DNA from: OLB7 sp966250335
Lineage (GTDB): Bacteria; Bacteroidota; Ignavibacteria; OLB7
Assembly: GCA_966250335.1 (NCBI GenBank)
Contig: CBINGZ010000071.1
Coordinates: 1-16,444 of the forward strand
DNA: 16,444 bases
Direction of reading: 5' to 3'
Shown: one piece after another, positions 6,756 through 13,042 of the stretch
How the letters are laid out: every line of letters starts with the position of its first letter
Position numbering within the stretch: the first letter of the stretch is position 1
Position numbers and translations under genes: made by a program
The notes under the pieces: model-generated
What the model saw: the letters and a program-made list of their open reading frames with translations, nothing else
Database searches by the model: none
Told to the model about the DNA's origin: nothing

Positions 6756-7736
6756 TTACAGCTTCCGCGCGACCACCACGGCGGCCTGGGCGGAGGCAAT
6801 TCCGATTCCTCCCTGATCGTACGCTTCCAGCCTGATCACATAGATCCCGGGCTCCAGCGGACGTCCGTTCTCCCCTTCGCCGTTCCAGATCAGCTCCCCT
6901 TCGGCCCCCGCCGGTTCGTTGTTCGCGATGCGCGCGGCACGGCGGCCGAGCCGGTCGTAGAGGGTCACCGTGATGCGGGAGCGGGAGACGGGGAGTCTGT
7001 ATCCGATTCTGATGAAATCCTGGAAGCCGTCTCCGTCCGGGGAGAGGGTCTCCGGCTCGATCCGGAGGCGGGCCTGCGAGTTCGAGGCCGGGATCATGCG
7101 GGAGTTCCGGCGGCCCGGCGTTCCTCCCAGCCGCTCCAGGGAGCTCGACCAGTTGCGGCCGTCGATCGAGGAGGCGGAACGGGAGATCCGCTCCAGGGAT
7201 ATCCCCTTCGTATCGTCCAGCTCCTCCCAGTGCCACTCCGCGCGGTAGGGGACGCTGTCGACGCTCCTCCCTTCGGCGTCCCTGAGCACCACCTCGTCTC
7301 CATCCGCGTTGAGAGAGAAGCCGGCCCGTCCGATCACGACGACGTTGAGCGAATCACGCAGCGCCGGGAAGCGGAGATAGATGGAACTGTCGGCGGCCAC
7401 GACGACATAGGCGCCCGGTTGTACCGGAGGGCTGTTCGAAGGGATCGTCCCCCGGACCGTTCCGGTCTCATCGATCAGCCTCCAGTTTCCGATCGGGACT
7501 GCGCTCTCGCCGGGGTTGTGGATCTCGACATACTCGGCCGTCGTCTTCCCGGCGATATCGACCGGGTCGAACATGATCTCGGTGATCGGAAGCGTCGGGG
7601 TATCGGTCGTTGTGACGTATCCGCCGCGGATGGGACGGAAGGGGCTGCGCGCTCCGGCGACGTGAGCGGTGAGGGTGCAGCAGAGCAGGATCGGGAGCGT
7701 ATACGAAGCTCCCGTCGTTCCACGGAATCGTGTCAT
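6756..7736 (-). CDS. Secreted lamin-tail-domain protein with a FlgD/CHU_C-like C-terminal domain
   Basis: The 326-aa protein starts with a signal-type segment (basic N-terminus, hydrophobic residues 12-27, AGA at the likely cleavage). Residues about 48-165 form a lamin tail domain: ITEIMFDP, YVEIHNPGESAVPIGNWRLID, PGAYVVVA, then GFSLNADGDEVVLRDAEGRSVDSVPY. LTD modules are common in large secreted bacterial proteins. Residues 225-326 resemble the FlgD Ig-like/CHU_C end domains of Bacteroidota cell-surface proteins: LSPDGDGFQDFIRIGYRLP, VTLYDRLGRR and LEPGIYVIRLEAYD. The ATG at 7736 is chosen because the longer frame, back to 7868, adds an arginine- and histidine-rich N-terminus that would hide the signal peptide. 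It probably acts at the cell surface or outside; the ligand is unknown. Confidence 0.85.
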   Translation of the reverse strand: MTRFRGTTGASYTLPILLCCTLTAHVAGARSPFRPIRGGYVTTTDTPTLPITEIMFDPVDIAGKTTAEYVEIHNPGESAVPIGNWRLIDETGTVRGTIPSNSPPVQPGAYVVVAADSSIYLRFPALRDSLNVVVIGRAGFSLNADGDEVVLRDAEGRSVDSVPYRAEWHWEELDDTKGISLERISRSASSIDGRNWSSSLERLGGTPGRRNSRMIPASNSQARLRIEPETLSPDGDGFQDFIRIGYRLPVSRSRITVTLYDRLGRRAARIANNEPAGAEGELIWNGEGENGRPLEPGIYVIRLEAYDQGGIGIASAQAAVVVARKL

Positions 7737-7831
7737 TATGCGATGTGATTGATGGTTGTGGCGGTGATGAACAGGGAGATCGACGCGAAGGAGAACGCGA
7801 TCGTGTCTCCGGCGGCGATCAAAAAAATGAA

Positions 7832-7855
7832 TCATGTCAAATCCGCTTGACATGA
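7832..7855. promoter_or_regulatory. Perfect palindromic operator candidate (site 1)
   Basis: Arms TCATGTCAA (7832-7840) and TTGACATGA (7847-7855) are perfect inverted repeats around a 6-nt spacer ATCCGC. The right arm contains the TTGACA of the regulator's promoter. Size, symmetry and position fit a dimeric HTH-repressor site, most simply autoregulation by the XRE protein starting at 7906. The site also lies in the divergent gap with the lamin-tail gene (start 7736). Confidence 0.7.
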
Positions 7856-7878
7856 CATCCCTCCGCATCGTAACTTTG
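7847..7878 (+). promoter_or_regulatory. Candidate promoter of the XRE regulator gene
   Basis: TTGACA at 7847-7852 is followed by TAACTTTG at 7871-7878, a full match to the Bacteroidota -7 consensus TAnnTTTG. Counting from the TTG triplet the gap is 21 bp, slightly longer than the usual 19. Transcription would begin near 7883, inside the second palindrome, about 20 nt before the ATG. Confidence 0.5.
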
Positions 7879-7880
7879 CC

Positions 7881-7900
7881 GTGTCAATTTCACTTTACAT
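7881..7900. promoter_or_regulatory. Degenerate second operator copy (site 2)
   Basis: GTGTCAA (7881-7887), 6 nt, then TTTACAT (7894-7900) repeats the half-site and spacer plan of site 1 with 5 of 7 paired positions. Its centre is 47 bp from that of site 1. It covers the expected transcription start and lies just before the ATG at 7906. Confidence 0.5.
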
Positions 7901-7905
7901 CCCGG

Positions 7906-8124
7906 ATGAGCGGAAACGGACGGGAAATCGGGTCGAGGCTCCGCGAGGTGCGGACCGGCCGGAATCTGACGCAGGCGAAGCTCGCGGAGCTGGTCGGGGT
8001 CAGCCGGCAGACGATCAACTATATCGAGCAGGGAACCTACTGCCCGTCGACACGGCTGGCGCTTCAGCTTGCGCGAACCCTGGAGTCACGGGTGGAAGAT
8101 CTCTTCTACCTGGAAGAGGCCTGA
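7906..8124 (+). CDS. Small XRE-family helix-turn-helix regulator
   Basis: The 72-aa protein is essentially one HTH_3/Cro-C1 domain: REIGSRLREVRTGRN, then the DNA-binding pair LTQAKLAELVGVSRQTINYIEQG (residues 21-43), then the closing helices ending in VEDLFYLEE. It has no effector domain. Stand-alone regulators of this type commonly sit next to a small membrane-protein gene, and a four-helix protein follows here. The ATG at 7906 is taken as start because an in-frame start at 7834 would begin within the palindrome and add a non-conserved tail. The two palindromes at 7832-7900 are plausible targets, so it probably represses itself and the downstream genes. Confidence 0.93.
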   Translation: MSGNGREIGSRLREVRTGRNLTQAKLAELVGVSRQTINYIEQGTYCPSTRLALQLARTLESRVEDLFYLEEA

Positions 8125-8219
8125 CGGCGCCGTGAACGTATCGTAGACGACACGTCCCGGTCGCCCCGGTTCGTCGGATCACCGGCGCGGGAGGACCGGG
8201 AACAACCATCTTGACCGAC

Positions 8220-8774
8220 ATGACAGACGCTACCGACCGACACGACGAACGGCACGATCCCGACGACTATTTCACCATGCTCAGAAAGAGCATCGGAAAG
8301 AAATCGATGATGGATGAGCGGCACAGGCTCGCCTGCTACCGTGCCGGCTTCTACGCCTTCTGTAGTATGACCGGAGCTGCATACCTCTGGTGGCTCTGCT
8401 CGGGTCTGCTGCTGGATGAGGACGCCTTCACCCTCACCCTCGACCAGTTCGACACGATCGCCTTCTGGTTCGCGATCGGGGGAGTCGGGGTCTTCAGTCT
8501 CTTCACGCGAAATGTGGATCGTGAGATCGGCGCGGCCTCGCGGATCCACTGGTTCCGGCACCCGCGGTCGAAGCGTCAGCTGCTGATCGTCATCGTTGCT
8601 CTTGCGACGGCCGCCGCAGGGTTTCTCTTCTGGCTCAGCTACTACGCCGACGGCTGGCCGCTCTGGAAGGCGCTGGTCCTCTCGATAACGGTTCCCGTGA
8701 TGTCGGTCTTCTTCTCCTCCCGGATGTTCCTCCGGCGTCCCTCGAAGCAGGAACTGGATGAGGCGGAACAGTAA
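8220..8774 (+). CDS. Four-helix integral membrane protein of unknown function
   Basis: The 184-aa protein has a polar, charged N-terminus (about 38 residues rich in D, H, R and K) and four hydrophobic segments near residues 42-64, 80-98, 121-142 and 148-168, with a charged C-terminal tail. No catalytic motif is recognised. It lies 95 bp after the XRE gene on the same strand; pairing of a small XRE regulator with a multi-helix membrane protein is a recurrent arrangement. An in-frame TTG at 8211 has a GGGAA sequence at reasonable distance and could be the true start, adding three residues. It may be a membrane stress or transport component controlled by the regulator, but nothing in the sequence proves that. 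Confidence 0.8.
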   Translation: MTDATDRHDERHDPDDYFTMLRKSIGKKSMMDERHRLACYRAGFYAFCSMTGAAYLWWLCSGLLLDEDAFTLTLDQFDTIAFWFAIGGVGVFSLFTRNVDREIGAASRIHWFRHPRSKRQLLIVIVALATAAAGFLFWLSYYADGWPLWKALVLSITVPVMSVFFSSRMFLRRPSKQELDEAEQ

Positions 8775-8843
8775 ACCGTGCGGGATGTTTCAGGGGTGGA
8801 AGGGGAGGAATTCAACGACGGAGAACAAACGGGAGATATGATC

Positions 8844-9557
8844 ATGGAGCTTCAGGGAAAGGTCGCGCTGATAACGGGAGCGGGCTCCGGCATAGGGGCG
8901 GCGACGGCGAGACGGCTGGCCGGACAGGGGGCGACGGTCGTCCTCTCCGGCAGAAGAAGTGAACCGCTGGAGGAGTTCGCCCGGTCGCTGCCGGAGGGAA
9001 CGGAGTCGCTGGTGGTTCCGGCCGACGTCGGCGATGAAGCGCAGGTGCGGGCGATGGTCGAGATGACGCTGGAGCGATTCGGCGCGATCGATATCCTTGT
9101 GAACAACGCGGGGTTCGCGATCTTCAAGGAGATCACCGAGATGAGCGTGGAGGAATTCGATGCCGTGGTGCGCACCGATCTTCGCGGTGTGTTCCTCTGT
9201 ACCAGGTTCGTCCTCCCGGGGATGTACGAGCGGGGGGGTGGGGACGTGGTGACGATCGGCTCCATCGCCGGCAAGCACGGCTTCTCCGGCGGGAGCGCCT
9301 ACTGCGCCGCGAAGTTCGGGGTGATGGGGCTGATGGAGTCGCTCTTCCATGAGGCGCGGACGCGGAACGTCAGGATCATCACCCTTACTCCCGGGTCGGT
9401 CGATACCCCCTTCTTCGATGAGGCGCATCTGACCCCGCCGAATCGCGACAGGATACTTCAGCCGGAGGATGTGGCCGATGCCGTCATGCTGGCCGTGACG
9501 CTTCCGCAGAGGGCGTTGATCCGGGAGATGGATATACGGCCGGCGAACCCGCGATAG
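8844..9557 (+). CDS. Classical SDR-family NAD(P)-dependent oxidoreductase
   Basis: The 237-aa protein has every landmark of a classical short-chain dehydrogenase: TGAGSGIG (residues 11-18), SGRR after the second strand (R37-R38, suggesting NADP preference), DV at 61-62, NNAG (87-90), S140, and Y153-x3-K157 in SAYCAAK. PGSVDTPF follows, and the end LIREMDIRPANP is typical of the serine-dehydrogenase/YdfG-like branch. The substrate cannot be read from sequence. ATG at 8844 is chosen because GGGAG lies 8 nt upstream and the protein then starts MELQGKV as in the family; in-frame starts at 8778 and 8838 are less suitable. It follows the membrane protein gene by 69 bp and may share its transcript. 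Its stop is 8 bp from the stop of the converging lipoprotein gene. Confidence 0.93.
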   Translation: MELQGKVALITGAGSGIGAATARRLAGQGATVVLSGRRSEPLEEFARSLPEGTESLVVPADVGDEAQVRAMVEMTLERFGAIDILVNNAGFAIFKEITEMSVEEFDAVVRTDLRGVFLCTRFVLPGMYERGGGDVVTIGSIAGKHGFSGGSAYCAAKFGVMGLMESLFHEARTRNVRIITLTPGSVDTPFFDEAHLTPPNRDRILQPEDVADAVMLAVTLPQRALIREMDIRPANPR

Positions 9558-9565
9558 ATCGGCTT

Positions 9566-10216
9566 CTACTTCCCTCTGAACCTGCGTGCAATGCCGGCGG
9601 CGATCCTTGTCAGCATCGGGATCTCGTCGTCGCTGTCGACGGCGGTCTCCACGGTGATCACGTAGCGGTAGCGGGTGCCGGCGATCACCTTCAACCTCTT
9701 TTCATCCTTGTCCAGATCCTCGATGCCGCTTGTGTAGGGGACGTCGAAGCGGATCACCCTGATCCGCCTGGCGGCCGTTTCGGTGACGACCTTCTCCGAT
9801 ATGAGCGGTTCGATCCTGGGGGCGATGCCGCTCGATCCCCCCAGATCGGAGATCGTGATCGTCAGATGTCGCGGGCCGGCGGCCGCGGAGTCGGCGGTCC
9901 TCCAGGAGCGGGTGACGAGCGTGATCGGATGGTCGGTCGTTGTATCCCCGGCGACCGAGGCGGGACCCTCCGGCATGAACCCCGGTATCGATTCCGGGAG
10001 ATAGGGAAGAAGCTCGGCGGCGGGGATCGGAACCGTGTCTCCGCGCGTCTCACGATCGGTATAGAACCGTTGCGCTTCGCGCAGATTGCTCTCGCCCGGC
10101 CTGGACGTCGCCAGTCGACCGATCGCCGTCACATCGTGCTCGGCTTCCTTGAGCTTCCCGTCGCCGCATCCCGCCAGCAGAGCGAATCCGGCCACCGCGA
10201 TCGTTGATCTCCACAT
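9566..10216 (-). CDS. Lipoprotein of unknown family, paralogue of the adjacent gene (shorter-diverged copy)
   Basis: The 216-aa product carries a lipoprotein signal peptide with lipobox LAGC (C17), so it should be lipidated and placed on the envelope. It shares its plan with the neighbour at 10349-10987. Common elements are a short helical linker, RGDTVPIPAAELLPYLPESIPGF against KGDTIAMDYAELQKYLPTAIDGY, a central beta segment (LTITISDLGG against VTIIDYGG), and an end RYRYVITVETA...IAAGIARRFRGK against RYRYLITLDAT...MATDIAKKFDGK. A TAGGA sequence 5 nt before the ATG supports the start. The family is not recognised. Confidence 0.85.
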   Translation of the reverse strand: MWRSTIAVAGFALLAGCGDGKLKEAEHDVTAIGRLATSRPGESNLREAQRFYTDRETRGDTVPIPAAELLPYLPESIPGFMPEGPASVAGDTTTDHPITLVTRSWRTADSAAAGPRHLTITISDLGGSSGIAPRIEPLISEKVVTETAARRIRVIRFDVPYTSGIEDLDKDEKRLKVIAGTRYRYVITVETAVDSDDEIPMLTRIAAGIARRFRGK

Positions 10217-10290
10217 ACCGTTCCTAACGGTCGGCGCTTCAATCCCGTTCCGTGTCGTGAGCATCCGGTCGAGTCTGCCGGAAACGAAGC

Positions 10291-10323
10291 GGCCCGGATC
10301 GCTTCATCGCAGCGACCCGGGCC
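10291..10323 (-). terminator. 13-bp-stem hairpin between the two lipoprotein genes
   Basis: On the minus strand the arms 10311-10323 and 10291-10303 pair over 13 bp, with one position forming G-U in RNA, and close a 7-nt loop (10304-10310). It lies 25 bp after the stop of the first lipoprotein gene and about 75 bp before the start of the second. The following sequence has only scattered T residues (GCTTCGTTTCC), so it may be a weak or partial terminator, or a processing or stabilising structure. Confidence 0.6.
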
Positions 10324-10348
10324 GGCGTTCATCGGGTGTGACGGAATC

Positions 10349-10987
10349 CTACTTTCCGTCGAACTTCTTTGCGATGTCGGTTGCCATCGTCGTCAGTTTA
10401 CCCGTCTGATCGTCGGTCTGGCCCGTGGCATCGAGCGTGATCAGGTAGCGGTAGCGGGTCTGGACGCTGACGTTCGCATCCTTGTTGTCCTTGTTGAATT
10501 TCTCCATGATGCCGGTATGGGGGATATCGAGATCACGCGTCCGTGTCCGGCTGTGCGTATCCTCGAACTCGGCCTTCATGGCGAACGCCAGGCCGTAGAA
10601 CGCGTACGCCATCTGCGTGCCGCCGTAGTCGATGATCGTGACCTTGATGCGCGAGGCGCCGCCGTTCGCCACCCACTGCTGCTCGGCCGTCGACATCGAG
10701 AATCCGGCCATCGCCGTCTTGCTTCCCCCCGGTTCCCCCTCCAGCGTATAGCCGTCGATCGCCGTGGGGAGGTACTTCTGGAGCTCGGCGTAATCCATGG
10801 CGATGGTATCCCCCTTCGCTATCCGCTCCTGCACCATCTTCTCCGCCGCGTTCTGTGCTTCCGGGAGGTTTTCGGCGCTCTCGGCCACCGATTTGATCGC
10901 CTCCATCTGGTTTTTCATCTCCTGCGCCTTTTCGCCGCACGAGGCGAGGAACAGACCGGCGAGCACTACGGGTGTAAGCTGTTTCAT
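10349..10987 (-). CDS. Lipoprotein of unknown family, first of a tandem pair
   Basis: The 212-aa product begins MKQLTPVVLAGLFLASCGEK, with lipobox LASC and the acylated cysteine at C17. A helical, charged stretch (residues 20-58, rich in E, K and A) is followed by a globular domain with YAELQKYLP, an IKVTIIDYGG strand and a RYRYLITLDA strand, ending in AKKFDGK. The domain is shared with the downstream lipoprotein. GGAGAG lies 7 nt before the ATG at 10987; an ATG directly upstream (10990) is nearly as good. A promoter candidate lies at 11153-11181. No known family is recognised; a signal-anchored envelope or periplasmic binding role is only a guess. Confidence 0.88.
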   Translation of the reverse strand: MKQLTPVVLAGLFLASCGEKAQEMKNQMEAIKSVAESAENLPEAQNAAEKMVQERIAKGDTIAMDYAELQKYLPTAIDGYTLEGEPGGSKTAMAGFSMSTAEQQWVANGGASRIKVTIIDYGGTQMAYAFYGLAFAMKAEFEDTHSRTRTRDLDIPHTGIMEKFNKDNKDANVSVQTRYRYLITLDATGQTDDQTGKLTTMATDIAKKFDGK

Positions 10988-11152
10988 CATATCGCTCTCC
11001 AATAGAGTAAATAAGTTGGTACGTGCCCGTTCCCGGCGTTCGGTCGCGGACGATCGTCTTGAATGCGTCCTTCCCTGCCGCCGCCGCGCCTTCCGACGCG
11101 ATCCGTCCGCTGCTTGTTCGGGGCCGTCCTACCATGCGGGGTGTCGGCCGCG

Positions 11153-11181
11153 AATATACCCCGATCCGGCGGCACGACAAT
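11153..11181 (-). promoter_or_regulatory. Candidate promoter for the lipoprotein pair
   Basis: On the minus strand ATTG (11178-11181) and TATATTCG, with 19 bp between, match the Bacteroidota TTG / TAnnTT(T/C)G plan. Read as a sigma-70 type, TTGTCG (11175-11180), 16 bp, TATATT (11153-11158) is also good. It would give a leader of about 160 nt before the first lipoprotein. The rest of 10991-11224 shows no gene. Confidence 0.5.
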
Positions 11182-11224
11182 GTTTCGTTACAAGGTCGCC
11201 GATCGATCCTATCGGGGCGCCGAC

Positions 11225-12397
11225 CTACGGCCTGATGAGAAAGAAGGCCAGGAAGAGAATCCACCATCCCCACGCCAGCCCCCGGGCGAGCCGGGGAGCG
11301 TGCCGACGCAGATGCTTCCAGTATCCGACCGCGAGATATGAGAGAGTCGTGATCGAGAGGATGAGCGCGATCACGGAGACCGGCCCGAGGGTACCGTTCA
11401 TCGCCCCGTCGAACCAGTATCGCATTCCCATATTCATCGGGGAGCCGTAGATCAGCATCAGATGAAGGAGGTAGACGCCGAGCGACATCCGGCCGATCGT
11501 CTCCAGCGGGCCGCTGCGAAACCGCGACCGCGCCGATGCCAGGCAGACCGCGGCGGCGACCGTCACGCCGCCGAGCCGAAAGATGACCTGCGACCCCCCC
11601 GCGCTCCAGAGGTCCGCGTGCGGCGGAAACGGGGCGAACAGGAACCCCCCGGAGATCCCGACGGTGATCATAAGCAGTCCGATACAGAGGAGCGTCGTTA
11701 TCCCCTTCCATTTCCCCTCCGCTCCCGTGACGACAGGGGCGGCGGCGAAGCCGAAGAGGAAGTAGGCCGAGAAGGGAAGAAGCGAAAAGCTCGCCTCCGG
11801 CTGCGGTGCGATATACGGGGTAAGAGGGAGGAGGGGGGGAACGACGACATAGGGGGTCACGGCGACGACGGCGATACCGAGAATCAGAGCGACCCATCCG
11901 GTGCGATGTAATCCGCGGAGAAGGAACGTCAGGAGGATGACGGCGATGGTGGTCACCGCGATCACCTGGAGCACGTTGACGTCGAAGAGTCTGCGCAGCT
12001 CGTCGGGGCGGGCGTTCCAGACGAGCTGGCGGAGCGAGAGAACGGGGATCTGGAGCCAGTAGCCGATCAGCAGCAGAACCGCGGCGCGGCGGAGCGGAAC
12101 ACTCATCGTTTTGCGATGATATCCACTCTCCGCGGTTCTCCGTTCAAGCGAGGCCCGGAGCGTGACCCCCGCAGCGGCGATGAACGCCGGGGCGACGAAT
12201 CCGAAGACGATATTCAGCTTGTGCCATATCTCCCCATCCTTGAACTCCCCGGCCAGGAACGCATCGGTGGCGTGGGTCGCGATCATCGCCACGACGGCGA
12301 TCCCGCGCAGCAGATCGATGGAACGGCGGCGTCCCGGCGTCCGGGCCGGCTCCTCCGTGGACCTCGCGGCGCGACCTGGGGCGGGGAAGGATTTCAC
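11225..12397 (-). CDS. DUF1624/HGSNAT-like membrane acyltransferase
   Basis: The 390-aa protein is rich in membrane helices (roughly ten) and begins with the family motif RSIDLLRGIAVVAMIATHATDAF (residues 25-47), including D28, R31 and H42. This motif is typical of the heparan-alpha-glucosaminide N-acetyltransferase-like DUF1624 family, which is thought to move acetyl or acyl groups across the membrane. A second family-like segment, GRMSLGVYLLHLMLIYG, lies near residue 305. The start is GTG at 12397, overlapping the ruvA TGA by 4 bp (GTGA). The preceding 24 residues are basic and not hydrophobic. The acceptor is unknown; cell-wall, capsule or LPS sugars are candidates by family analogy. Confidence 0.8.
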   Translation of the reverse strand: MKSFPAPGRAARSTEEPARTPGRRRSIDLLRGIAVVAMIATHATDAFLAGEFKDGEIWHKLNIVFGFVAPAFIAAAGVTLRASLERRTAESGYHRKTMSVPLRRAAVLLLIGYWLQIPVLSLRQLVWNARPDELRRLFDVNVLQVIAVTTIAVILLTFLLRGLHRTGWVALILGIAVVAVTPYVVVPPLLPLTPYIAPQPEASFSLLPFSAYFLFGFAAAPVVTGAEGKWKGITTLLCIGLLMITVGISGGFLFAPFPPHADLWSAGGSQVIFRLGGVTVAAAVCLASARSRFRSGPLETIGRMSLGVYLLHLMLIYGSPMNMGMRYWFDGAMNGTLGPVSVIALILSITTLSYLAVGYWKHLRRHAPRLARGLAWGWWILFLAFFLIRP

Positions 12398-12993
12398 ATC
12401 ATCTGCTTGAGCGCCGCCTTGATCAGTGTCTCCACGTTCTCTTCGGCGGCGGGGCCTCCCTTCAGGGCTCCCCGTATCGCCTTCTCGGCCAGCGAGCGGC
12501 TGTAGCCGAGCGAGACGAGCGCCTCCAGCGCCTCCGCACGGATCTGCGCGGTTCCGGCCGACCCTCCGGCAAGGCTTCCGGGGGAGGAGACGGCGCCGAT
12601 CTTGTCGCGCAGCTCCAGTGTGATCCGCTCGGCCATCTTCTTCCCGATCCCGGGGATCATGGTGAGCGCCGCCGCGTTCCCCTGCGATATATTCTCCCGC
12701 AGCGTGTCGATCCCCACGCTGCTGAGGACTCCGATCGCGATTTTCGGTCCCACCCCCGTGACGCTGGTAAGGAGGAGGAACATATCGCGTTCGGAGGTCT
12801 CGGCGAACCCGAAGAGGATCATCGCGTCCTCGCGGACGACCAGATAGGTATGGAGTTCGGCCTGCCCCCCCGGCTCCGGCAGGCGTTCGTAGGTTGCCAG
12901 CGAGATCAGCACCCCGTAGCCGACGCCCCCGGCGACGATCACCGCCTTGGTCGGCGTCCGTTCCAGCAATGTCCCGGTGAGATATTCTATCAT
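12394..12993 (-). CDS. ruvA: Holliday junction branch migration complex subunit RuvA
   Basis: The 199-aa length is normal for RuvA, the tetramer that binds four-way junctions and loads the RuvB motor during recombination and repair. Domain I, the OB-fold, covers residues 1-63 (MIEYLTGTLLE..., GGVGYGV, LHTYLVVREDAMILFGF). Tandem helix-hairpin-helix motifs follow in domain II (LLLTSVTGVGPKIAIGVLS and ALTMIPGIGKKMAERITLEL), then an alanine/glycine linker and the RuvB-binding domain III (EALEALVSLGYSRSLAEKAI, C-terminus). No Shine-Dalgarno is visible. It is followed by the acyltransferase with a 4-bp overlap and preceded, 49 bp away, by the sensor kinase. The neighbours are not the usual ruvC/ruvB. 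Confidence 0.97.
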   Translation of the reverse strand: MIEYLTGTLLERTPTKAVIVAGGVGYGVLISLATYERLPEPGGQAELHTYLVVREDAMILFGFAETSERDMFLLLTSVTGVGPKIAIGVLSSVGIDTLRENISQGNAAALTMIPGIGKKMAERITLELRDKIGAVSSPGSLAGGSAGTAQIRAEALEALVSLGYSRSLAEKAIRGALKGGPAAEENVETLIKAALKQMM

Positions 12994-13042
12994 GGATCTG
13001 CGATTGAGGTTGATGCGTTCGACCGATCCCGCGCCGCCGCGC

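Noticed and set aside
7737..7868. N-terminal extension of the lamin-tail protein back to 7868
   Set aside because: It would add a basic, histidine-rich segment, displace the signal peptide and run over the operator palindrome of the divergent gene.
8125..8219. A third operator copy between the XRE and membrane protein genes
   Set aside because: The TTGACCGACAT at 8211 resembles half a site but has no matching arm, and no symmetric partner occurs in the gap.
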